Origin: 188UL27-1 sp038526275
GTDB lineage: Bacteria > Pseudomonadota > Alphaproteobacteria > Rhodobacterales > Rhodobacteraceae
Assembly (NCBI GenBank): GCA_038526275.1
Contig: JBCBGY010000220.1
Coordinates: 1-6,834 of the forward strand
Direction: 5' to 3'
DNA length: 6,834 bases
Shown: piece by piece, positions 1 to 6,361 of the stretch
Layout of the letters: each line of letters begins with the position of its first letter
Position numbering within the stretch: the stretch's first letter is position 1
The notes under the pieces: generated by a model
Told to the model about the DNA's origin: nothing
Seen by the model: the letters and a program-made list of their open reading frames with translations, nothing else
The model's database searches: none
Made by a program: the position numbers and the translations under genes

Positions 1-581
1 CCTCAATTGCGATTTCCATCATCATGGCTGACTTGATGCTGTGGTATTGGGGCGGGATCACCTATCAGGTACAATTGCCGGAGATGCTGCAGGGCGGGCA
101 GCGCTTGCCGCTGCTCGGCGTCGGTTATGCCAATATACGGCTGGCATTGATCCTTTTCGCACTGATGACTGGATTGGCGCTGTGGTTGTTCATCCAAAAG
201 ACCCGCATTGGTGCTGTTATCCGGGCTGGTGTCGACGATCAGGACATGCTGCGCGCCTTAGGCTTTCCGATTGGCCGCATTTTCGTTCTGGTCTTTGCGC
301 TGGGGGGCATGCTGGCCGGGATGGCCGGTGTGATTGCAGCCAGCGCGTTGTCGATTGCACCGGGAACCGACCTGCAGTTCCTGCTTTCATCCTTGGTTGT
401 CGTCATCGTGGGCGGCATGGGGTCGGTCGGTGGCGCAGCCCTGGGTGCTTTGCTGGTGGGATTGGCTGAACAATATGGCCTGGCCTATGCGCCAACCTAC
501 GGCGTCGTTTTCACCTTTGCGATTATGGTGTTGGTGCTTGCTGTTCGACCGCAGGGGTTGTTGGGGCGGTTTGAACAATGA
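1..581 (+). CDS. livH: LivH-like ABC transporter permease, 5' truncated
   Basis: Inner-membrane permease subunit of a branched-chain-amino-acid-type (HAAT) ABC importer. It should pair with the LivM-like protein encoded next to it to form the transmembrane pore. The reading frame is open to the window edge (first full codon at position 3), leaving 192 visible residues of a family usually near 290-300, so the N-terminal third lies upstream. An ATG at 24 is internal, not the start. The visible part has several hydrophobic segments. It also has a cytoplasmic coupling-loop region of LivH type (residues reading GAVIRAGVDDQDMLRALG, about 205-260), which contacts the ATPases, and a glycine-rich stretch GGMGSVGGAALGALLVG near 410-460. 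The C-terminus RPQGLLGRFEQ resembles the usual LivH ending. The stop overlaps the next start as ATGA. Family assignment is secure; the transported solute is unknown. Confidence 0.93.
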   Translation, partial: SIAISIIMADLMLWYWGGITYQVQLPEMLQGGQRLPLLGVGYANIRLALILFALMTGLALWLFIQKTRIGAVIRAGVDDQDMLRALGFPIGRIFVLVFALGGMLAGMAGVIAASALSIAPGTDLQFLLSSLVVVIVGGMGSVGGAALGALLVGLAEQYGLAYAPTYGVVFTFAIMVLVLAVRPQGLLGRFEQ

Positions 582-1582
582 AGGCGATTTGGTTTTTCCC
601 CATCCTAGCAGTTATGCCGCTGGTCCTGAACGACTTTTGGTTGGCACAGATTGCAACGCGAGCGCTGATCCTCGGCATTACCGCGCTGAGCCTGAGCTTC
701 CTCGCGACCTATCTGGGCGTCGTCTCTTTCGCGCAAGCTGCCCTTGCCGGTGTTGCAGGGTATACGATCGCTTATTTCGGGCCAAATTCGATCGAGATCG
801 GGATTGAGTTGCCGTTCTGGATCAGCATCCCGATGGCTCTGATTTTTTCCGTGTGCGCGGGCGCCTTGATCGGTCTCTTTGCGCGTCGGTCACGTGGCAT
901 CTATGCGATCATGATCACGTTGGCGATTGGCGTCGCTTTCTTCTACTTCACCCGCCAGAACTACACATATTTCAACGGCTGGACTGGGTTCTCCGGCGTT
1001 CGCGCACCGATCATAGCAGGCGTCAGCATGCGCGATCCGGCACCGCTGTTCCTGTTGTCGCTGTCCTCGGCCGCGTTGATGCTGGTGTTGGTGCACTTGT
1101 TCGTTCGCTCGCCGATGGGTCTGGCAATTCAGGCGGTGCGCGATGCGCCAAGCCGCGTGGTGGCCTTGGGTATTTCGGTCACGACACCGATTGTTGTCGC
1201 CTTTGCCTTCTCGGGACTTGTGGCTGGCACGGGCGGCATTCTGAATGTCTGGCAACAAGAACGCATCTCATCCTTTTCCGTGGGTCTGGGCCCCATCCTC
1301 GATATCTTGATCATCGCCGTGATCGGCGGATTGCGCCATCCCGGCGGCGCCTTCATCGGAGCAATTGTCTATGTACTCCTGGACACCTTCGCCGCTGATC
1401 TGATCGATCGTGAACGGTTCAACACACTGATTGGTGCAGTTCTGCTGGCCATCGTGATCGTGGCGCCGAACGGCCTGCTGCAGTTGGCATTGGACGGCGC
1501 AGCCAAGCTGCGAGGTCTCAAGCGACACGCGCTTCGAAAATCCAAGCAACCTTTGTGGGAGGAACACAATGAAACACCCTAA
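578..1582 (+). CDS. livM: LivM-like ABC transporter permease
   Basis: Second inner-membrane permease of the Liv-type importer, 334 residues, within the usual LivM range. The ATG at 578 overlaps the upstream stop by 4 bases, which suggests translational coupling; a weak purine stretch lies at 563-569. Hydrophobic segments are dense from residue 5 to about 310. Family landmarks are the early LGVVSFAQAALAGVAGY motif (46-62; LivM proteins usually read like G-x-x-SxGQAAFxGIGAY), the cytoplasmic ATPase-contact loop around SPMGLAIQAVRDAPSRVVALG (178-198), GGLRHPGGAFIGAIV (250-264) near the last helices, and APNGL (296-300). The C-terminal 25 residues are basic and hydrophilic and probably cytoplasmic. 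The last codons overlap the binding-protein start by 14 bases. It is expected to heterodimerise with the LivH-like subunit. The substrate cannot be inferred. Confidence 0.95.
   Translation: MKAIWFFPILAVMPLVLNDFWLAQIATRALILGITALSLSFLATYLGVVSFAQAALAGVAGYTIAYFGPNSIEIGIELPFWISIPMALIFSVCAGALIGLFARRSRGIYAIMITLAIGVAFFYFTRQNYTYFNGWTGFSGVRAPIIAGVSMRDPAPLFLLSLSSAALMLVLVHLFVRSPMGLAIQAVRDAPSRVVALGISVTTPIVVAFAFSGLVAGTGGILNVWQQERISSFSVGLGPILDILIIAVIGGLRHPGGAFIGAIVYVLLDTFAADLIDRERFNTLIGAVLLAIVIVAPNGLLQLALDGAAKLRGLKRHALRKSKQPLWEEHNETP
1557..1562 (+). promoter_or_regulatory. Strong Shine-Dalgarno site for the binding-protein gene
   Basis: GGGAGG lies six bases before the ATG at 1569, inside the 3' end of the livM-like gene. 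It is the clearest ribosome binding site among the transporter genes. The downstream livG-like gene has only a weak GGGA (2785-2788) and a TTG start. The contrast fits the usual need for more binding protein than ATPase. Confidence 0.7.
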
Positions 1583-2807
1583 ACTCGCTGTCTCGACGAT
1601 AGCACTTTGTGCCGTTGCGGGAACGGCGTCAGCAGAAGACATCAAGGTCGGATTGATCTCGATCCTGGAAGGCACCTTTGCCGTTTCAGGGACAGACGCG
1701 ATCCGTGGTGCCGAGCTGGCCATCAAGGAAGCGGGTGGATCCGTCGATGGATCAAACATCATACTTACCACCATGTCATCGGACGGCAGCCCAGATGCAG
1801 CGGTGAACGCAGCACGCAAACTGATCGAACAGGACGGAGTCGACATTGTACTTGGCCCGCTTGGTGGCTCAGAAGGCCTGGCCTTGCGCGATTTGTCGAA
1901 GTCCTACCCAAGCGTAACCTTTATCAACGGATCATCCGCGGCACAGGACACAACACTACGCGAACCGTCCGAAAACTTCTTCCGCTTTGGTGGCGATGGT
2001 GCTCAGTGGATGGTCGGAGTTGGCGAATACGCATTCAACGACATGGGCTACAAATCGGTCGCTGTTGTGGCCGAGGACTACTCGTTCCCATACACGCAGG
2101 TTCTGGGCTTCATGTCTGAATTCTGTAAGGCAGGTGGCACGGTGCCCGAGAAATTCTGGACGCCAATTGGCAATTCGGACTACTCGTCGGTCGTTTACTC
2201 CATCCCGCAGGACGTTGACGCGATCTTTGTCGCACTTGGCGGCTCGGACGCTGTGAACTTCTTGACGCAATATGATCAGGCCGGTGGCGACAAGCCGATC
2301 ATCGGTGGGTCGGTCACAATCGACCAATCCATTCTGGAATCGGAAGGCCCGTTCAAGAAACTATTGATCGGTGCACCTGCCGGCACACCAACAGTTGGCG
2401 ACTATGACGGTGAAGAATGGATTGCCTTCGTGGATGGCTACACCAGCAACTTCCCCGACGGTTTCTCGACGCCGACAATCTTTGCGCATCATTACTACAT
2501 GGGTGCCACGGCCTTGTTGCTGGCATTGGACGAAGTTGACGCCGACCTCTCAGATGACCAGGCAGCGTTCCGTGCTGCCCTGTCCAGCCTTGAGTTTACT
2601 GTTCCATCGGGCGGCACCATGCGGTTGGACGAAAACCGCAACGGTATCGTGGATAACTTCGTAACCGAAGTGTACGAGCGCGAAGACGGAACCCTGGGCA
2701 ACCGCGTGATCAAAGTTGTGCGCAACGTTCAGCAAACCCTCGGTCAGGATAGCGCTTCTTTCCTTGCCGCGGGCCCTGTCAGCCGGGACAATCCTTCTTG
2801 CCCGTAA
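1569..2807 (+). CDS. Periplasmic substrate-binding protein of Liv-type ABC importer
   Basis: Type I periplasmic binding protein (Peripla_BP_6/LivJ-like superfamily), 412 residues. It should capture the solute in the periplasm and deliver it to the LivHM-like permease. Residues 1-22 are a Sec signal peptide: basic start MKHPK, hydrophobic core, and an ASA cleavage motif before E23. There is no lipobox cysteine, so the product should be soluble. The mature start IKVGLISILEGTFAVSG (25-41) is the typical first strand and loop. Further landmarks are GPLGGSEG (96-103), INGSSAAQD (119-127, the position of the ligand-binding serine/threonine loop) and the second-lobe strand VAVVAEDYSFPY (164-175). 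The mature protein has exactly two cysteines, C186 and C411, a possible disulfide. The start is supported by the strong upstream Shine-Dalgarno site. Ligand unknown; an amino acid, another carboxylate or an amide are all possible. Confidence 0.95.
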   Translation: MKHPKLAVSTIALCAVAGTASAEDIKVGLISILEGTFAVSGTDAIRGAELAIKEAGGSVDGSNIILTTMSSDGSPDAAVNAARKLIEQDGVDIVLGPLGGSEGLALRDLSKSYPSVTFINGSSAAQDTTLREPSENFFRFGGDGAQWMVGVGEYAFNDMGYKSVAVVAEDYSFPYTQVLGFMSEFCKAGGTVPEKFWTPIGNSDYSSVVYSIPQDVDAIFVALGGSDAVNFLTQYDQAGGDKPIIGGSVTIDQSILESEGPFKKLLIGAPAGTPTVGDYDGEEWIAFVDGYTSNFPDGFSTPTIFAHHYYMGATALLLALDEVDADLSDDQAAFRAALSSLEFTVPSGGTMRLDENRNGIVDNFVTEVYEREDGTLGNRVIKVVRNVQQTLGQDSASFLAAGPVSRDNPSCP

Positions 2808-3571
2808 GCGCAGATGATAACACCACCAATGCCCTGGAGATCCGGGGCATTGGAAAACGCTTCGGCGGGTTTTGGGCAGTTCAAGGTATCAACCTGACAA
2901 TCCGGCCCGGCGAACGCCGTGCTATTCTTGGTCCGAACGGCGCAGGGAAGACCAGCCTTTTCAATGTGTTGACAGGCGACACCAGCGCCACGACCGGTAC
3001 AATCACCATGTTCGGAACCGACATCACCCGTGTTCCGATCACCAAACGAATTCAAGCTGGCCTACGCCGCACTTACCAGCACGCAAATCTGTTCAACGGT
3101 TTGACCGTGCGCGATACGCTGTTTTTGGCGGTCGCCGGGGTGCGCGGAGGGTGGCGCCAAATCATGCCGCTCACGGCGGGCGACCCTCGCGTGATCGAAG
3201 CCGAAAGGCTTGCCGAGATCGCAGGGGTCGCCGACTTCCTGAGCAAAGAGGTATCGACCCTCAGCCATGGCCAACGCCGCCAACTTGAGATCGCGATTGC
3301 CCTTGTCGAAAATCCCAAGGTCTTGTTGCTAGACGAGCCCGCAGCGGGCTTGTCCCCTGCAGAGCGACCAAAGCTCAGCGCGCTTTTGATGTCGTTGCCA
3401 AAGAACGTCACAGTCGTGCTCATTGAACATGACATGGAGATCGCTCTGAAGACCTCTGAAAGCGTGTCGGTTCTTTTCAATGGAGATTTGCTGGCAGAAG
3501 GATCACCCGACGACATCATGCAGAACAAGGATGTTCACCGGGTCTATGTAGGAGGCGCACATGGCGACTGA
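2798..3571 (+). CDS. livG: LivG-like ABC transporter ATP-binding protein
   Basis: Cytoplasmic ATPase subunit that powers the importer with the LivF-like partner; 257 residues, matching LivG (about 255). Seen in order: Walker A GPNGAGKT (45-52), Q-loop glutamine Q94 in RTYQHANLF, signature LSHGQRRQLEIA (155-166), Walker B VLLLDE (175-180), D-loop AGLSPAE (183-189) and switch histidine H211 in LIEHD. All catalytic elements are intact. The signature differs from LSGGQ, as is usual in LivG. The start is TTG at 2798, overlapping the binding-protein stop by 10 bases. No in-frame ATG or GTG lies between it and the conserved LEIRGIGKRFGG region, so TTG is the only reasonable choice. Only a weak GGGA site precedes it, which suggests reinitiation after the upstream gene. 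Confidence 0.94.
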   Translation: MPVSADDNTTNALEIRGIGKRFGGFWAVQGINLTIRPGERRAILGPNGAGKTSLFNVLTGDTSATTGTITMFGTDITRVPITKRIQAGLRRTYQHANLFNGLTVRDTLFLAVAGVRGGWRQIMPLTAGDPRVIEAERLAEIAGVADFLSKEVSTLSHGQRRQLEIAIALVENPKVLLLDEPAAGLSPAERPKLSALLMSLPKNVTVVLIEHDMEIALKTSESVSVLFNGDLLAEGSPDDIMQNKDVHRVYVGGAHGD

Positions 3572-4280
3572 GGCGCTGCTGCAAGTCGAAGCTGTCAATT
3601 TGCACTATGGGTCAAGTCACGTTTTGCACGGGCTGTCCCTGCATGTCGATGACCGCCCGCTGGGGATTTTGGGGCGAAACGGTATGGGTAAGACCAGCCT
3701 TTGTCAGGCCGTTATGGGGCTGAATAGATGCACGACCGGCACCATTCGTTTTGCAGGGGAGGATATCACCCAACTGCCGTCGGAAAAGCGCGCTCAACTG
3801 GGCCTTGGATATGTCCCTCAGGGACGCCGCGTTTTCAGGTCGCTCAGTGTTGACGAGCATCTTCGGATCGTGTCGCGCAAAGGTGGGTCTTGGAGCATGG
3901 AGCGGGTGTACGAAACCTTTCCGCGCCTCAAGGAACGTCGGAACAATCTTGGCGATAGATTGTCAGGCGGCGAACAGCAGATGCTGGCTATTGGCCGGGC
4001 GCTGCTTCTAAATCCAAAATTGTTGATTTTGGACGAGCCCACAGAGGGTTTGGCCCCGGCGATTGTGTCCGATGTGATTGATCTCATTCGTAAAGTTGCC
4101 CGGGAGGGCATCGCGGTGATGCTGGTCGAACAGAACATGCACGCGGCGCTGGCCGCCGTGGAAGATGTTGCCATCATGGTTGGTGGCGAGGTGGTGGACA
4201 CCTGCACCGCGAAGGCACTGGAAAATGACCCGGACTTGCAGAAGCGGCATCTGGGTCTGGAACCCGGTCAGACGGGGTAA
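3561..4280 (+). CDS. livF: LivF-like ABC transporter ATP-binding protein
   Basis: Second cytoplasmic ATPase of the importer, 239 residues, normal for LivF. Seen: Walker A GRNGMGKT (38-45), Q-loop Q87 in YVPQGRRVF, signature LSGGEQQ (134-140), Walker B LLILDE (154-159), and EGLAP after it. The switch position reads LVEQN with glutamine (Q191) where LivG has histidine. This substitution is normal in LivF proteins, so it does not suggest a dead enzyme. The ATG at 3561 overlaps the livG-like stop by 11 bases and has a good GGAGG site at 3551-3555, five bases upstream. The C-terminal RHLGLE is a typical LivF ending. This gene completes the importer; the stop is followed by an 11-base gap to the next gene. 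Confidence 0.95.
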   Translation: MATEALLQVEAVNLHYGSSHVLHGLSLHVDDRPLGILGRNGMGKTSLCQAVMGLNRCTTGTIRFAGEDITQLPSEKRAQLGLGYVPQGRRVFRSLSVDEHLRIVSRKGGSWSMERVYETFPRLKERRNNLGDRLSGGEQQMLAIGRALLLNPKLLILDEPTEGLAPAIVSDVIDLIRKVAREGIAVMLVEQNMHAALAAVEDVAIMVGGEVVDTCTAKALENDPDLQKRHLGLEPGQTG

Positions 4281-4291
4281 CAGGAAATTCG

Positions 4292-5500
4292 ATGAACAAA
4301 AGAGCATACATCGTCGGGACTGCTGACACCAAAGAACAGGAACTGGTCTATGTGCGCGATCTGATCGCGGCCACTGGGTTGGAGGCGGTTTTGGTAAATG
4401 TGGGCACCAGGAATGACGAAACGGCTGCCGATGTCACCGCCGCAAGCGTTGCGGCATGTCACCCCGAGGGACCGGCCTCGGTCTTTGTGAATGACCGCGG
4501 TCAAGCGGTGGTCGAGATGTCGCGCGCCTTGTCTGCCTTCGTTCAGGGGCGAGATGACATTGGCGGGATCATTGGTTTGGGCGGCTCGGGCGGCTCGGGC
4601 ATCATTGGGCCTGCGATGCAGACCTTGCCGATTGGCCTCCCAAAGATTTTGGTCTCCACACTCGCTTCGGGTGACGTGTCTGCCTATGTCGGCGCGAGCG
4701 ACGTGAACATGTTCCACCCGGTCACCGATGTCTCGGGATTGAACCGTGTATCGCGCAAGCTTTTGGGCAACGCCGCGCACGCGCTGGCGGGCATGATGCT
4801 GAACTCACCACCTGCGGTGCCCGAGGATCGCCCGGCGGTCGTTCTTTCAATGTTTGGTGTGACCACGCTGGCGGTGCAAAGGATCACCAAGGAACTGGAC
4901 AAATCGTTCGATTGCCTTGTGTTCCACGCGACGGGCAATGGCGGTCGGTCTATGGAGCAATTGATCGATCAGGGCGATGTGTCCGGCGTTCTGGACATCA
5001 CTACGACCGAGATTTGCGACTTGATCGTCGGCGGATTTCTCAGCGCCGGCGAAGAACGTCTTGATAGTATCGCGCGTATGAAACTGCCCTATGTCGGGTC
5101 CTGCGGCGCCTTGGATATGGCGAACTTTTGGGGGCCGGAGAGCGTTCCTGCCGCATTCAATGGCCGCAACTTCTATCACCACAATGCCCAAGTCACATTG
5201 ATGCGGTCCACGCCCGGAGAGTCGGCTCAGATCGGCGAATGGATCGGCAGAAAGCTGAACGCTTGCGAGGGACCGGTGCGGTTTCTACTGCCACTTCGAG
5301 GCGTTTCCGCATTGGATGTCGAAGGTGGGCCATTCCACGATCCGGCTGCCTCCGACGCTTTGTTCCAGTCTCTGCGCGACACGGTGGTACAGACGTCCAA
5401 TAGGCAATTGGTCGAGTTGGACTTGCATATCAACGACCCTGCTTTCGCGGATGCCGCGATCGAACATTTTCACGCAATTTGCAACCAGAAGGAATCCTGA
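4292..5500 (+). CDS. Tm-1-like ATP-binding domain protein (UPF0261 family)
   Basis: 402-residue cytoplasmic protein of the UPF0261/Tm-1 N-terminal domain family; no signal peptide or membrane segment. Seen: the family hallmark GTADTKEQEL at residues 9-18, a glycine-rich loop GLGGSGGSG (95-103), LPIGLPKILVSTLASGD (112-128), FHATGNGGRSMEQLI (211-225) at the start of the second subdomain, LDITTTE (234-240), GALDMANF (272-279), HNAQVTLMRST (297-307), LLPLRGVSALD (332-342) and the C-terminal HINDPAFAD (379-387). In tomato Tm-1 the homologous domain binds ATP and blocks tobamovirus RNA replication; the bacterial reaction is not established to my knowledge. The glycine-rich loop is encoded by a short 9-base direct repeat (4579-4600). 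The ATG at 4292 has AGGA at 4282-4285. The gene is probably co-transcribed with the importer and the TIM-barrel gene that follows one base later. Family is confident; function is unknown. Confidence 0.93.
   Translation: MNKRAYIVGTADTKEQELVYVRDLIAATGLEAVLVNVGTRNDETAADVTAASVAACHPEGPASVFVNDRGQAVVEMSRALSAFVQGRDDIGGIIGLGGSGGSGIIGPAMQTLPIGLPKILVSTLASGDVSAYVGASDVNMFHPVTDVSGLNRVSRKLLGNAAHALAGMMLNSPPAVPEDRPAVVLSMFGVTTLAVQRITKELDKSFDCLVFHATGNGGRSMEQLIDQGDVSGVLDITTTEICDLIVGGFLSAGEERLDSIARMKLPYVGSCGALDMANFWGPESVPAAFNGRNFYHHNAQVTLMRSTPGESAQIGEWIGRKLNACEGPVRFLLPLRGVSALDVEGGPFHDPAASDALFQSLRDTVVQTSNRQLVELDLHINDPAFADAAIEHFHAICNQKES
5489..5493 (+). promoter_or_regulatory. Shine-Dalgarno site supporting the TTG start at 5502
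   Basis: AAGGA lies eight bases before the TTG at 5502, within the last codons of the Tm-1-like gene. It decides the start of the TIM-barrel gene. The frame stays open upstream to an ATG at 5316, but that would bury 62 extra residues inside the Tm-1-like gene, and they do not resemble the family. Confidence 0.65.
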
Positions 5501-5501
5501 A

Positions 5502-6341
5502 TTGGCTGTCACAGGACGTGAGAAAATATTGTCTCGGTTGCGCGCCAAAGTGGCCGCCAACCAAGTGATTATCGGCGGAGGCGCGGGCACCGGCTTGTCC
5601 GCCAAATGTGAAGAGGCAGGGGGCATCGATCTGATCGTCATCTACAATTCCGGGCGGTATCGCATGGCGGGGCGCGGCTCACTGGCAGGCTATTTGTCTT
5701 ACGGAAATGCCAATGAAATTGTCATGGATATGGGGCGGGAGGTCTTGCCGATTGTCAAACAGGTACCCGTTCTGGCGGGCGTCAATGCAACCGACCCGTT
5801 TTGCCTGATGGACTCGTTCCTGGATGAACTGGCAGGTATGGGTTTTGCTGGCATCCAGAACTTTCCAACCGTGGGAATAATCGATGGACGCTTTCGCGCC
5901 GAACTGGAAATCACCGGCATGGGGTACGAACTAGAGGTAGACGCCATCGCCAAGGCGCATGAGCGAAATTTGCTGACCACCCCTTACATCTTCAGCGCAG
6001 ATAACGCCGCCGCCATGGCTAAAGCGGGTGCGGATGTCATTGTGGCGCATTTTGGCCTGACGACGGGGGGCAGCATTGGTGCCCAAGAAAGTGCCCCGGA
6101 CATTGAAAAATGCGCCCGGCTCTTCAACGAATGGGCCGCAGCTGCGCGCGTTCATCGCGACGATCTGATCTTCATTTGTCACGGTGGTCCCTTGGCCGAA
6201 CCCAAGGACGCTCAGGCTTTCCTTGATCTTTGCCCGGATTGCCATGGCTTTTATGGAGCCTCCTCAATGGAGCGTTTGCCAACAGAGCGCGCCATATCCG
6301 CCCAAACCGCCGAATTCGGAAGAATGCGCCTCGGAGCGTAG
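5502..6341 (+). CDS. TIM-barrel protein, 'phosphoenolpyruvate hydrolase' family
   Basis: 279-residue cytoplasmic protein of the PEP_hydrolase/TIM-barrel signal-transduction family, homologous to the C-terminal domain of plant Tm-1. Seen: an N-terminal REKILSRLRAKV helix (6-17), GGGAGTGLSAK (25-35), VIYNSGRYRMAGRGSLAG (46-63), PVLAGVNATDPF (89-100), GIQNFPTVGIIDG (117-129), VAHFGLTTGGSIGA (181-194), CHGGP (226-230) and GFYGASSMERLPTE (249-262). These blocks sit at the ends of successive barrel strands and probably line the active site. The family label comes from distant similarity to PEP mutase/phosphonopyruvate hydrolase-type barrels; PEP hydrolysis is not shown here. TTG at 5502 is chosen because it has AAGGA upstream, sits one base after the preceding stop, and gives the family's expected N-terminus. 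A CPDC motif (244-247) is unusual. It probably works with the Tm-1-like protein. Confidence 0.9.
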   Translation: MAVTGREKILSRLRAKVAANQVIIGGGAGTGLSAKCEEAGGIDLIVIYNSGRYRMAGRGSLAGYLSYGNANEIVMDMGREVLPIVKQVPVLAGVNATDPFCLMDSFLDELAGMGFAGIQNFPTVGIIDGRFRAELEITGMGYELEVDAIAKAHERNLLTTPYIFSADNAAAMAKAGADVIVAHFGLTTGGSIGAQESAPDIEKCARLFNEWAAAARVHRDDLIFICHGGPLAEPKDAQAFLDLCPDCHGFYGASSMERLPTERAISAQTAEFGRMRLGA

Positions 6342-6350
6342 TACAAAGCC

Positions 6351-6354
6351 GGAG
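6351..6354 (+). promoter_or_regulatory. Shine-Dalgarno site supporting the ATG at 6362
   Basis: GGAG lies seven bases before the ATG at 6362, in the 20-base gap after the TIM-barrel gene. It supports 6362 as the start of the SRPBCC gene over an in-frame ATG at 6230, which lies inside the TIM-barrel gene. Confidence 0.6.
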
Positions 6355-6361
6355 TTTACTG

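Noticed and set aside
24..26. ATG at 24 as the true start of the livH-like gene
   Set aside because: The frame is open to the window edge, and a 185-residue protein would be about 100 residues too short for LivH. The gene is cut by the window boundary.
1268..1846. 192-codon open frame on the minus strand
   Set aside because: It lies across the livM-like/binding-protein junction, is rich in low-complexity Ser/Ala/Pro translation, and matches no family I recognise. It is a shadow of the two well-supported plus-strand genes.
4131..4133. Loss of the switch histidine in the LivF-like ATPase (Gln at residue 191)
   Set aside because: LVEQN is the normal form in LivF proteins, so it is not a sign of inactivation.
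4579..4600. Short 9-base tandem direct repeat (about 2.4 copies)
   Set aside because: It encodes the Gly-Gly-Ser repeats of the conserved glycine-rich loop of the UPF0261 family, so protein constraint explains it.
4268..4780. 170-codon open frame on the minus strand
   Set aside because: It is fully opposite the conserved N-terminal half of the Tm-1-like gene. Its translation is Arg/His rich with no domain signal, typical of antisense reading of GC-rich coding DNA.
5316..5501. N-terminal extension of the TIM-barrel gene to ATG 5316
   Set aside because: The added 62 residues overlap the Tm-1-like gene in another frame and do not look like the family. The TTG at 5502 has a good Shine-Dalgarno site and the expected N-terminus.
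6230..6361. N-terminal extension of the SRPBCC gene to ATG 6230
   Set aside because: It overlaps the conserved GFYGASSMERLP region of the preceding gene. The SRPBCC fold begins at the ATG at 6362, which has GGAG upstream.
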